This document shows positions 43,415 through 50,272 of a stretch of DNA of 64,000 nt, in pieces. The notes below the pieces were generated by a model, which searched no databases, was not told where the DNA came from, and worked only from the letters and a program-made list of their open reading frames with translations. The DNA lies in NCBI RefSeq assembly GCF_002531575.1, contig NZ_NWTI01000019.1:62001-126000 (forward strand), in the 5' to 3' direction. This DNA is from Bradyrhizobium sp. Y36. GTDB taxonomy: Bacteria > Pseudomonadota > Alphaproteobacteria > Rhizobiales > Xanthobacteraceae. The position numbers and the translations under genes were made by a program. How positions within the stretch are numbered: position 1 is the first letter of the stretch; every line of letters begins with the position of its first letter.

Positions 43415-43450
43415 ATATCCAGACTTATGGAAATGTTGCCGGGACGTCAA
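43411..43450 (-). promoter_or_regulatory. arsR operon promoter with overlapping dyad
   Basis: On the minus strand, TTGACG (43450-43445) is a good -35, and a -10 region (about 43427-43422, TAAGTC) overlaps the dyad CCATA-N10-TATGG (43411-43430) that runs into the ATG. A repressor bound there would block RNA polymerase. I propose this as the ArsR operator. Confidence 0.5.
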
Positions 43451-43473
43451 TCCGAATCTGGTCCCCGTTAGGG

Positions 43474-43498
43474 TATAATTCGAATATTCTAGAAATAT
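43474..43498 (+). promoter_or_regulatory. Promoter -10 and operator of second arsR-type gene
   Basis: A perfect -10 TATAAT (43474-43479) faces the plus-strand regulator gene. The predicted transcription start falls in the dyad ATATT-CTAGA-AATAT (43484-43498). The 17-bp word ATTCGAATATTCTAGAA (43478-43494) recurs, with two mismatches, before the flavoprotein gene (43870-43886), so it is likely a repressor operator. The -35 region is weak. Confidence 0.6.
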
Positions 43499-43537
43499 GG
43501 TTTGACAAGCCGGCGTGGATGGGCGCAGCCTGTGCGC

Positions 43538-43855
43538 ATGAAAATCGCCGACGCAGCTCAACGTCTGGAAGCCCTGGGTAATCAAACCCGGCTCCAGATC
43601 TACCGGGCCCTGGTCCGGGCCGGACATGCGGGCATGCCCGTCGGCCGCCTGCAGGAGAAGCTGAAGATCCCGGCGTCGACGCTCTCGCATCACATCAAGA
43701 CCCTGGTTGCGGTCGGGCTCGTCAGCCAGGTCAGGGAATCGACGACGCTGGTCTGCCACGCCAATTTCGATGCGATGCGGGGCCTGGTGGCCTTCCTGGC
43801 GGCGGAATGCTGCGCCGACGAAGCCGGATGCAAGGGCGCGCAAACGGCGGCGTGA
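43538..43855 (+). CDS. Second ArsR-family regulator
   Basis: A 105-residue ArsR/SmtB-type winged-helix protein: RLEALGNQTRLQIYRALVRA then LKIPASTLSHHIKTLVAVGL. Its C-terminal AAECCADEAGCKGAQ supplies three cysteines that could bind a trivalent metalloid. It is distinct from the minus-strand arsR in sequence and Cys arrangement. ATG 43538 is preferred to upstream TTG 43502. The flavoprotein gene starts 48 bases after its stop, and the intervening gap carries a copy of the gene's own operator motif. Confidence 0.92.
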   Translation: MKIADAAQRLEALGNQTRLQIYRALVRAGHAGMPVGRLQEKLKIPASTLSHHIKTLVAVGLVSQVRESTTLVCHANFDAMRGLVAFLAAECCADEAGCKGAQTAA

Positions 43856-43869
43856 TTTTTTGCGGATTT

Positions 43870-43886
43870 ATTCGATGATTCTAGAA
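43870..43886 (+). promoter_or_regulatory. Second copy of 17-bp ars operator motif
   Basis: ATTCGATGATTCTAGAA matches 15 of 17 bases of 43478-43494 and contains the same TTCTAGAA core. It ends 17 bases before the flavoprotein start, just ahead of its GGGAGAAG ribosome-binding site. Its position suggests a second, internal point of control by the same repressor. Confidence 0.55.
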
Positions 43887-43903
43887 GGATGGGAGAAGTC
43901 GGA

Positions 43904-45265
43904 ATGAACGCCAGGACGGTCGCCAAGACGGTCGCCATCATCGGAGCCGGGCCGGTCGGCCTCGCGGCAGCAGCGCACGTGCTCGAACGCGGCATGTCTC
44001 CGATCGTGCTCGAAGCCGGACCCGAAGCCGCGCATGCGGTCCGGCAGTGGCAGCACGTCCAGTTGTTCTCGCCGTGGGAATACAATGTCGACAAGGCGGC
44101 ATCGCGCCTGCTCGCGCCGACCGGGTGGAATTCGCCGGACCCTCACGCCTATCCGACCGGCGGCGAGCTGATCGAGCGCTATCTCGCGCCGCTCGCGACA
44201 CGCACGCCATTGCGTGAGGCGATCCGCACGTCGAGCCGGGTCACGGCGATCAGCCGCGCCGGCTTCGACAAGGCGAAGACCAAGGGCCGGGAGCAGGCGC
44301 CGTTCGAGATCCGCTATCAGAACGGCAAGGGACCGGAGGTGTTGCGCGCCGATGCCGTGATCGACGCGTCGGGCACGTGGTTCACTCCCAATCCCGCCGG
44401 CAGCAACGGTCTGCCCGGGATCGGCGAACGTGAGCGCGCGGGCCGCATCGCCTATGGCATGCCGGACGTGCGCGGCGCCGAGCGTGCCCGCTATGCCGGC
44501 AAGACCGTTGCGGTGCTGGGTGCCGGCCATTCCGCGGTGGGTACCCTGATCGATCTCGCGCAGCTCGCGGGCGAAGTGCCCGGCACGCAGGCGATCTGGC
44601 TGTTGCGCGGCGACGACCCAGCGAAGGCGTTCGGCGGCGGCCGCAATGACAAGCTCGCCGCGCGCGGTGCGCTGGGCTCCGCCTTCGCCGCGCTCGTGGC
44701 CGCCGGCAAGATCAAGGTCGAGACCGGATTTGGCGTGACGCACCTTTCGGACTCCGAAGGCCGCCTCGGCATTTCGGCAGGCTCGCGCAGCGTGGTCGCG
44801 GATGAGCTGGTGGTCTCGACCGGCTTCCGTCCCGATCTTTCCTTCCTGTCCGAGCTGCGGCTGCGGCTCGATCCGGCGATCGAGGCTCCGGTCGCGCTCG
44901 CGCCGCTGATCGATCCCAACGAGCACAGCTGCGGCACGGTTCGCCCTCATGGTGCGCGCGAGCTTACGCATGACGAGCCGGGCTTCTATCTCGCCGGCAT
45001 GAAGTCCTACGGCCGTGCGCCGACCTTCCTGATGATGACCGGATACGAGCAGGTCCGCTCCATCGCGGCCGACATCGCCGGCGACAAGACGGCCGCGGCA
45101 AGGGTCGAACTCGTGCTGCCGGAGACCGGCGTCTGCACCCGCGGCGGCGTCGAGGCGGCGGATGCCGGATGCTGCGGCGGTCCGGCGAAGCAAGAACCAT
45201 CCGCCTGCTGTGCCGCCGATGAGACCGCCAAGACGGCAGGTCGCGCGGGGTGCGGCTGCTCATGA
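43904..45265 (+). CDS. ArsO-like flavin-dependent oxidoreductase with Cys-rich tail
   Basis: A 453-residue FAD/NAD(P)H oxidoreductase. The FAD loop VAIIGAGPVGLAAAAHVLER (about residues 10-29) and the NADPH loop VAVLGAGHSAVGTLIDLAQL (about 203-222) are intact, and DASGTWFTPNP is the family's linker motif. This architecture resembles ArsO flavoprotein monooxygenases found in ars operons, whose exact reaction is unsettled. The last 35 residues hold AGCCGGPAKQ, SACCAADE and AGCGCS, which could bind metal or arsenic. ATG 43904 has GGGAGAAG six bases upstream. Confidence 0.9.
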   Translation: MNARTVAKTVAIIGAGPVGLAAAAHVLERGMSPIVLEAGPEAAHAVRQWQHVQLFSPWEYNVDKAASRLLAPTGWNSPDPHAYPTGGELIERYLAPLATRTPLREAIRTSSRVTAISRAGFDKAKTKGREQAPFEIRYQNGKGPEVLRADAVIDASGTWFTPNPAGSNGLPGIGERERAGRIAYGMPDVRGAERARYAGKTVAVLGAGHSAVGTLIDLAQLAGEVPGTQAIWLLRGDDPAKAFGGGRNDKLAARGALGSAFAALVAAGKIKVETGFGVTHLSDSEGRLGISAGSRSVVADELVVSTGFRPDLSFLSELRLRLDPAIEAPVALAPLIDPNEHSCGTVRPHGARELTHDEPGFYLAGMKSYGRAPTFLMMTGYEQVRSIAADIAGDKTAAARVELVLPETGVCTRGGVEAADAGCCGGPAKQEPSACCAADETAKTAGRAGCGCS

Positions 45266-45293
45266 CGCCGATCGCCGCTGCTGCTTTGGTGGA

Positions 45294-46544
45294 TTGGGCG
45301 AACGAGGTCTCACCGGACGGGAGGGGAGCATTCGAAGCCTAAGTGGTCGAGCGCTGATTGCGGTGATGTGCGTCGGTCAGGTCGGCAATCTGCTGCCGCA
45401 TGTGACGCTGTCGGCGAACCTCGCGCAGCATCTGATGCCGGCGTGGGGACTCTCGGCGGCCGAAGGCGGGCTGATGGCGAGCGGCTATGCGTTCGGCTAC
45501 ATGCTCGCGGTGCCCGTGCTGACGACCTTGACCGACCGCATCGATGCGCGCCTCGTCCTGCTCTGGGGCTCGATCTTGAGCGGACTTGCCACCGCAGCGT
45601 TCGGCGTCTTCGCAGAAGGATTCTGGTCGGGGACCGCAATCTGGTCCATTGCGGGACTGGGATTTGCCGGCGCCTACATGCCTGGCCTGAAGGCGCTGAC
45701 GGACCGCCTTCCCCCCGGCGACACCTCGCGGGCGGTGACGCTGTACACGTCGAGCTTCTCGGTCGGTGTCGGCGTCTCGTTCCTGGTGGCGCAACTGGTC
45801 GCCGACCACTGGGGTTGGCGCGCCGCCTTCCTCGTCACCGGCTTCGGCCCGATCGCGATGGTCGCCGCATGCCTTCTGATGCGGGAGCAGCGGCCCGCGC
45901 CGAAGGCCGGCCGTCTCCTCAACTTCGCGCCCGTCTTCGCCAATCGCGAGGCGCTCGGCTACATCCTCGGTTACGGTGCGCATTGCTTCGAGCTCTACGG
46001 CATTCGCACCTGGCTGGTCGGGTTCTGGACCTTCGTCGTCGCGCATCAGGGCGGGCCGTCCTGGATGACGCCCGTGCTGATGAGCTTCTGCTTTGCGGTG
46101 ATCTCGATGCCCGCCAGCATCCTCGGCAATGAGGCCGCTCTGAAGTTCGGACGGCATCGCGCGATCACGGTGGTGATGATCGCCTCGGCTTGCGTCGCGC
46201 TGGTGATCGGCCTCAACGCGACGGCGCCGGCATGGGTGCTGGCGCTGATGCTGATGATCTACGGCCTGACGGTGCCGGCTGATTCCGGCGCGTTGACCGC
46301 AGGCATGTCGGCTGCGGCGGTCTCCGAGCATCGCGGCGCGACGCTCGCCCTGCACTCGACGGTCGGCTTCGGCCTGTCGGCTGCCGGTGCGTGGGGAACC
46401 GGCGTTGCGCTGGATATCGCCGGCGGACCGCAGAGTGCGCGCGGCTGGCTGCTGGTGTTCATCGTGCTCGCGGCCGGAATTGCGCTGGGGCCGTTGGCGC
46501 TGCTGTGGGCGCGGCGGGAACAGTCCGGCGAGCCCCGAGCGTAA
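45294..46544 (+). CDS. MFS transporter of arsenic cluster
   Basis: A polytopic MFS protein of about 404-416 residues with twelve hydrophobic segments and the loop LTDRIDARLVLLWGSILSG (motif A region). The start is uncertain. TTG 45294 gives 416 residues. A strong Shine-Dalgarno GGGAGG (45319-45324) ends six bases before ATT 45330, which would give 404 residues; the first ATG, 45366, lies inside helix one and is unlikely. MFS exporters occur in ars clusters with various substrates; this one is unproven. It follows the flavoprotein by 28 bases. Confidence 0.87.
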   Translation: MGERGLTGREGSIRSLSGRALIAVMCVGQVGNLLPHVTLSANLAQHLMPAWGLSAAEGGLMASGYAFGYMLAVPVLTTLTDRIDARLVLLWGSILSGLATAAFGVFAEGFWSGTAIWSIAGLGFAGAYMPGLKALTDRLPPGDTSRAVTLYTSSFSVGVGVSFLVAQLVADHWGWRAAFLVTGFGPIAMVAACLLMREQRPAPKAGRLLNFAPVFANREALGYILGYGAHCFELYGIRTWLVGFWTFVVAHQGGPSWMTPVLMSFCFAVISMPASILGNEAALKFGRHRAITVVMIASACVALVIGLNATAPAWVLALMLMIYGLTVPADSGALTAGMSAAAVSEHRGATLALHSTVGFGLSAAGAWGTGVALDIAGGPQSARGWLLVFIVLAAGIALGPLALLWARREQSGEPRA

Positions 46545-46761
46545 GCCCGCCTGCTTCGGCACGGAATATCCGCGCCTGAATTGTCGGGCGCGGGCCTTTC
46601 GACTTTTGCTGGTGCCGCTCTGCCATCCCGGCGCTCCGGCGTCGCCGATGAATCTGCAACCCCGGTTGTCCACACCCACGACCCGCAGTATCGAATGACG
46701 CGCCGGGCCTACCAGCGATCGACAATTTGCCAACGCTGTTCGCCCCCGCTTTGATGACGGC

Positions 46762-47187
46762 ATGAGCACCAAATCACGCGAGGTCATCTGGAGCGGCCGA
46801 ATTCTCGGTGCGGAAATTTCGGCCAAGCATGCGCGCGAGGAGGCGAAGAAGGCGGTCCGCGAGGCTGACCGCGCCGAAGCCGAAGCCTGGTCGGTCCGCA
46901 TGGAAGGCTACGGCGGACCCTCGCAGCCGTCACCGACGATCGCCCAATGCCTCAACGGCGGCATGGGCTGGCTCGAGGTCGAGTGCAACAGGTGCAAGAC
47001 GCGCGCGAGCCTGCCGCTCGATGCGATCCGCCGGCCGCGCGATACGCCGATCTGGAAGCTCGAGGCCTCGCTGAAGTGCCGGTCATGCCGAAAGGGACGG
47101 TCCGCGCCGCCCGTCCACATGATCAAGCTGACGGCGAAGCGCAGCATCACGCCCTACAAATGGGTGCATCCGACCGAGGAGCGTTAG
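46762..47187 (+). CDS. Conserved small protein with Cys4 zinc ribbon
   Basis: A 141-residue protein. The N-terminal half is charged and helical (SAKHAREEAKKAVREADRAE). The C-terminal half holds two CxxC pairs, ECNRCKTRASLPLDAI and ASLKCRSCRKGRSAPP, which together form a probable zinc ribbon. The rest ends in basic residues that could contact nucleic acid. Similar proteins are common in Bradyrhizobium with no known function. It stands alone between an MFS gene and a small membrane gene. Confidence 0.8.
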   Translation: MSTKSREVIWSGRILGAEISAKHAREEAKKAVREADRAEAEAWSVRMEGYGGPSQPSPTIAQCLNGGMGWLEVECNRCKTRASLPLDAIRRPRDTPIWKLEASLKCRSCRKGRSAPPVHMIKLTAKRSITPYKWVHPTEER

Positions 47188-47288
47188 GACCGCGCGGCGA
47201 TGACGAGGACGGACGGGCTCTCGCGTCGGTTTGAACCATCCGCCGCGCGCTGCCGACCAAGAGCGGTGCTCGCGATCGGGCGGAGATC

Positions 47289-47567
47289 ATGTTCGACGTT
47301 CTGGTGAACCTCCTCGTTGCTCTGTCGTTCGGCTTTCCCGCCGTGCCGTGGCTTTTTGGCGCGCGATGGGGCGTGAGAGGCGTTTGGCTCAGCACCGGAT
47401 CTGCCGTCGTCATCCTGCTCTGTCTCTTTCCCGCCCTGTTTGGGGCCGGGTGCGGTGACTGCGGGCAGGGCGCGATCGCCATCTTCGTGCTGGTGCCGAT
47501 CTGGATCGCTGCGGCATTGCTGACGGTCGCTTCGGCGGCGTTCGCCCACTTCAGGTTCGCGCGCTGA
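47289..47567 (+). CDS. Small membrane protein
   Basis: A 92-residue protein with three hydrophobic segments (VLVNLLVALSFGFPAVPWLF, STGSAVVILLCLFPALFGAG, IAIFVLVPIWIAAALLTVAS) and a CGDC pair between the second and third. The CxxC in GAGCGDCGQG may bind a metal or form a disulfide. No family is recognised. The next gene, a PAP2 phosphatase, starts 205 bases further on the same strand. Confidence 0.65.
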   Translation: MFDVLVNLLVALSFGFPAVPWLFGARWGVRGVWLSTGSAVVILLCLFPALFGAGCGDCGQGAIAIFVLVPIWIAAALLTVASAAFAHFRFAR

Positions 47568-47772
47568 CGTCCGCCAGACGCCGGGCGGCGATGCTGCGCA
47601 TGAGACGCAGCGACACGTGATCTTTCCCTGAGATTTCCTTCAATTGGATTCAAGTCGAGCAAGCCAATTCAATCGCCCTTAACGTGTGACCACGTAAGTC
47701 CGGGTTGTTACAACCGATTGCTACACGTCACAAAAACAACCTTCGCGAAAGCGGCGATGCGGGTGGATCGCA

Positions 47773-48753
47773 ATGGCAGAAGCTGACGACCGACGCGAGA
47801 GCTGGCGGCTCCATCAGGCCAGCTGGATGCCGCTGGCGGCCATGGGCGCGCTGCTCGCGGGAGCTCTCGCAATATCGCGCTTCTCCGTGGCCATCGAAGT
47901 CGAGCTCGTGACGAGCTTGGTCGTGACGGCCTGTCTCGTCATCTCCAGCCGCTACCTGATCTCGCGGGCTTGGGGAGCGCGATCGGCCTTCATCCTCCTC
48001 TCCATTGCGCAGCTGACGGTCGTTGGATTGTTCGGGGCTCCGCTGACCTACATCGCGGCTTCGGCCAATCTTCCCTTGCAGGACGCGAACCTCGCCCATC
48101 TCGATCATCTCCTCGGGCTCGACTGGCCCGCCTATTACAATTTCTTCGTCGCCCGGCCGTGGCTGCTGCAATACGCCGTGTTTTTCTACGCGATGATCCT
48201 GTCGCCGACGCTCACTGTTCCCATCGTGCTCGGATTGACCGGGAACTACGTCCGGCTGCAGCGCTTCGTTCTGGCCTGCACCTTGACCGTGTGCGTGACC
48301 GCACTCGTGTCGGCGCTGGTGCCCGCCATCGGCACCTATCAGCAATACGGATTGCCCGCCGACACCGAAGACTTCAAGGCGATGGGCTATCTCATCCAGC
48401 TCGAACGCCTGCCGCTCGCCCGCGACGGCTCGTTGCGCGTTCTGCAGCTCTCCCAGATTTCCGGAATCGTCACGTTCCCCAGTTTCCACGCCGCCGCGGC
48501 AATCCTGGCGCTGTGGGGATTTTGGGCCGTCTGGTGGCTGCGCCCGGCAGCATTGATCCTCAACGGCGGCATGCTGATCGCAACTCCCTTGATCGGCGGG
48601 CACTATTTCGTCGATGTGCTTGCGGGCGTGGCCCTTGCCGCGCTTGCCATCTGCGCGACGGAAGGACGTGCGCGCGGTAAATTCGCGACCCGGGGTGAGA
48701 ATGCTTCGTCGGCCGGGGCCTATCCCGTTCCCGCGAAATCGGAAGTCCTGTAG
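47773..48753 (+). CDS. PAP2-type membrane phosphatase
   Basis: A 326-residue membrane protein with about six transmembrane segments. The PAP2 motifs are visible in the second half: VTFPSFHAAAAILALWGF (motif with the catalytic His) and GGHYFVDVLAGVALAALAI (motif with the second His). Motif one (KxxxxxxRP) is not obvious, as in the PAP2_3 / inositolphosphotransferase subgroup, so it may act as a lipid phosphate transferase. The ATG 47773 has GGTGGA nearby. Substrates would be lipid phosphates at the membrane. Confidence 0.87.
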   Translation: MAEADDRRESWRLHQASWMPLAAMGALLAGALAISRFSVAIEVELVTSLVVTACLVISSRYLISRAWGARSAFILLSIAQLTVVGLFGAPLTYIAASANLPLQDANLAHLDHLLGLDWPAYYNFFVARPWLLQYAVFFYAMILSPTLTVPIVLGLTGNYVRLQRFVLACTLTVCVTALVSALVPAIGTYQQYGLPADTEDFKAMGYLIQLERLPLARDGSLRVLQLSQISGIVTFPSFHAAAAILALWGFWAVWWLRPAALILNGGMLIATPLIGGHYFVDVLAGVALAALAICATEGRARGKFATRGENASSAGAYPVPAKSEVL

Positions 48754-49103
48754 AGCGCCGCGTGCGGCAGCATTCGGAACGTCCGCCGGTTGCCCGTGCC
48801 TGACGCTAGCTCAGAGCGCGGGGGAGGTCTGCTTCCTGAAGGCGAGCCGGACAACGCGATGTGAGCGGGCCGAGGCAGCTTTTGGACCCGAAGCGGACCT
48901 CCAATGAGTCGCAGCCGAGATCATTCGCACAAGGCCGCGTCAGGGTCTTTGTCGGCAACGCGCGGGGGCTCATGTAGGGCGATTTCCCAGCTTTCAAATG
49001 GCGGATCGACCACATACGTCGCCGCGACCGGATGCCGAGCCGACTTTGCCTCGCCGTGCGCGCTTCGCGCTTTTCGTCGTGAGTGCTGCCGAGCCGGCCG
49101 CGC
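48754..49103. other. Intergenic region with repeat-derived open frames
   Basis: 350 bases between the PAP2 gene and the convergent DUF1254 gene. A minus-strand frame here reads EVRFGSKSC, a translation often seen from a Rhizobiales repeat that begins GGTCCGCTTCGGGTCCAAAA. I see no gene and treat it as a degenerate repeat. No terminator hairpin stands out. Confidence 0.5.
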
Positions 49104-49688
49104 TCACCGCCGGCCGCGCGGGGCCTCGGCCTTGGCCGGCTGTTCGGTCTGCGGGCCGCAGCTCGCGGCTGCAAGTGTCGCCTGCGCCTGCGGCATCAGG
49201 CCGGGCTCGGCGGCGAGCGCCTTCATCACGATCAGGCCGGTGGCGCTGGGCGAGTCGATGATCAGGCGGTCGGCCGCGGTGACCTCTTCGTCCTCGGGCA
49301 GCTCGTTGTGCTGCGCCTCCGTCATCAGGTCGAGCTCGATCACCTTGCGGCCTGCCGAGCGATCGTTGATGGCGTAATAGGCGATCTCGTTGCGGGTGTA
49401 GAACGACACCGAGGTATAGGCCTGGCTCACCGGCACCGTCAGCTTGATCGGTCCGCTGGTGAGGTCGTAGCGGCAGATCGCCAGCGCAAAGGCCGGGTCC
49501 ATGAACGGCATCGGCGACGTCTGGGGATCGGCGAGGGGAAGCTGGGTGACGCCGTTCACCTTCGTCATCGGCGTCAGCCGCGAATAGGCGTCCTGCGTCG
49601 CGATCCGCGGCAGGGCCAGCACGCTGACGAGATGGACCACGAGGCCCAGCACGATCCCGGCAACGATGGTGAACGCCAGGCGGATCAT
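49104..49688 (-). CDS. DUF1254-domain exported protein
   Basis: A 194-residue protein with an N-terminal membrane segment (LAFTIVAGIVLGLVVHLVSV) and a DUF1254-like body (SYTSVSFYTRNEIAYYAIND-type, seen here as VSQAYTSVSFYTRNEIAYYA). DUF1254 and DUF1214 often occur in one polypeptide; here they are separate overlapping genes. The stop of the upstream DUF1214 gene overlaps its ATG by four bases. The pair lies next to a class A penicillin-binding protein gene on the same strand. Function is unknown. Confidence 0.85.
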   Translation of the reverse strand: MIRLAFTIVAGIVLGLVVHLVSVLALPRIATQDAYSRLTPMTKVNGVTQLPLADPQTSPMPFMDPAFALAICRYDLTSGPIKLTVPVSQAYTSVSFYTRNEIAYYAINDRSAGRKVIELDLMTEAQHNELPEDEEVTAADRLIIDSPSATGLIVMKALAAEPGLMPQAQATLAAASCGPQTEQPAKAEAPRGRR

Positions 49689-50263
49689 GAGCAGCCCACC
49701 GTCGAAATGGAGGGCATCGGCGCATCGCGCTGGGTGCGCGTGGCGACCCCGACCGGGGTGTCGTAGAGGCGCAGCATCAGGGCGTAACGCTCGATGCCGC
49801 CGGTCGGCAGCCAGTTGCCGGCGCGCGAGCGCGAGGCGATGCGGATCTCGAACGAGCCGTCGGACTGGCGCACGATCTCCTGGCTGGTGAAGCCGTAGCG
49901 GGCAAGCGAGTTGGCGACGAGATGGCCCTTGCGGTCGTACAGCGTCAGCGTCCAGAACCGCGCCGGCGGCGTCACGCCGGAGACGATCACGTCGCAGCGG
50001 CCGTCGAGCGCCTTCTTCTTGTCGTCGGCGGTCGCGGTGAAGGCGACGCCGTCGCCGGTGCCGATCGGCAGCTCGCCGTTGCGCACGATGGTGGCGCGCG
50101 AATAGGGATCGACGTCGGCGGTGCCGGTGCGCGGCCGCGCGGTCCAGGCGCCGATGGTCAGCGCGCCGATCTCGGTGCCGCGCGTCGTCGTCATCCAGGT
50201 CGCGCCGACGCCAACCACGCCTGCGAGAAGGAGCGCCGTCAATGTGATCAGGATCAGCCGCAC
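49685..50263 (-). CDS. DUF1214-domain exported protein
   Basis: A 192-residue protein with an N-terminal hydrophobic segment (ILITLTALLLAGVVGVGATW) and the DUF1214 signature FWTLTLYDRKGHLVANSLAR followed by SFEIRIASRSRAGNWLPTGG. The C-terminal RLYDTPVGVATRTQRDAPMP is the family's final strand. It overlaps the DUF1254 gene by four bases and starts 9 bases after the penicillin-binding protein stop, so the three are probably cotranscribed. The jelly-roll-like family has no established reaction. Confidence 0.88.
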   Translation of the reverse strand: MRLILITLTALLLAGVVGVGATWMTTTRGTEIGALTIGAWTARPRTGTADVDPYSRATIVRNGELPIGTGDGVAFTATADDKKKALDGRCDVIVSGVTPPARFWTLTLYDRKGHLVANSLARYGFTSQEIVRQSDGSFEIRIASRSRAGNWLPTGGIERYALMLRLYDTPVGVATRTQRDAPMPSISTVGCS

Positions 50264-50272
50264 GGGTTTCGA

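Noticed and set aside
48806..49174. Minus-strand ORF containing EVRFGSKSC
   Set aside because: This is a familiar translation of a Rhizobiales repeat and overlaps the DUF1254 gene end.
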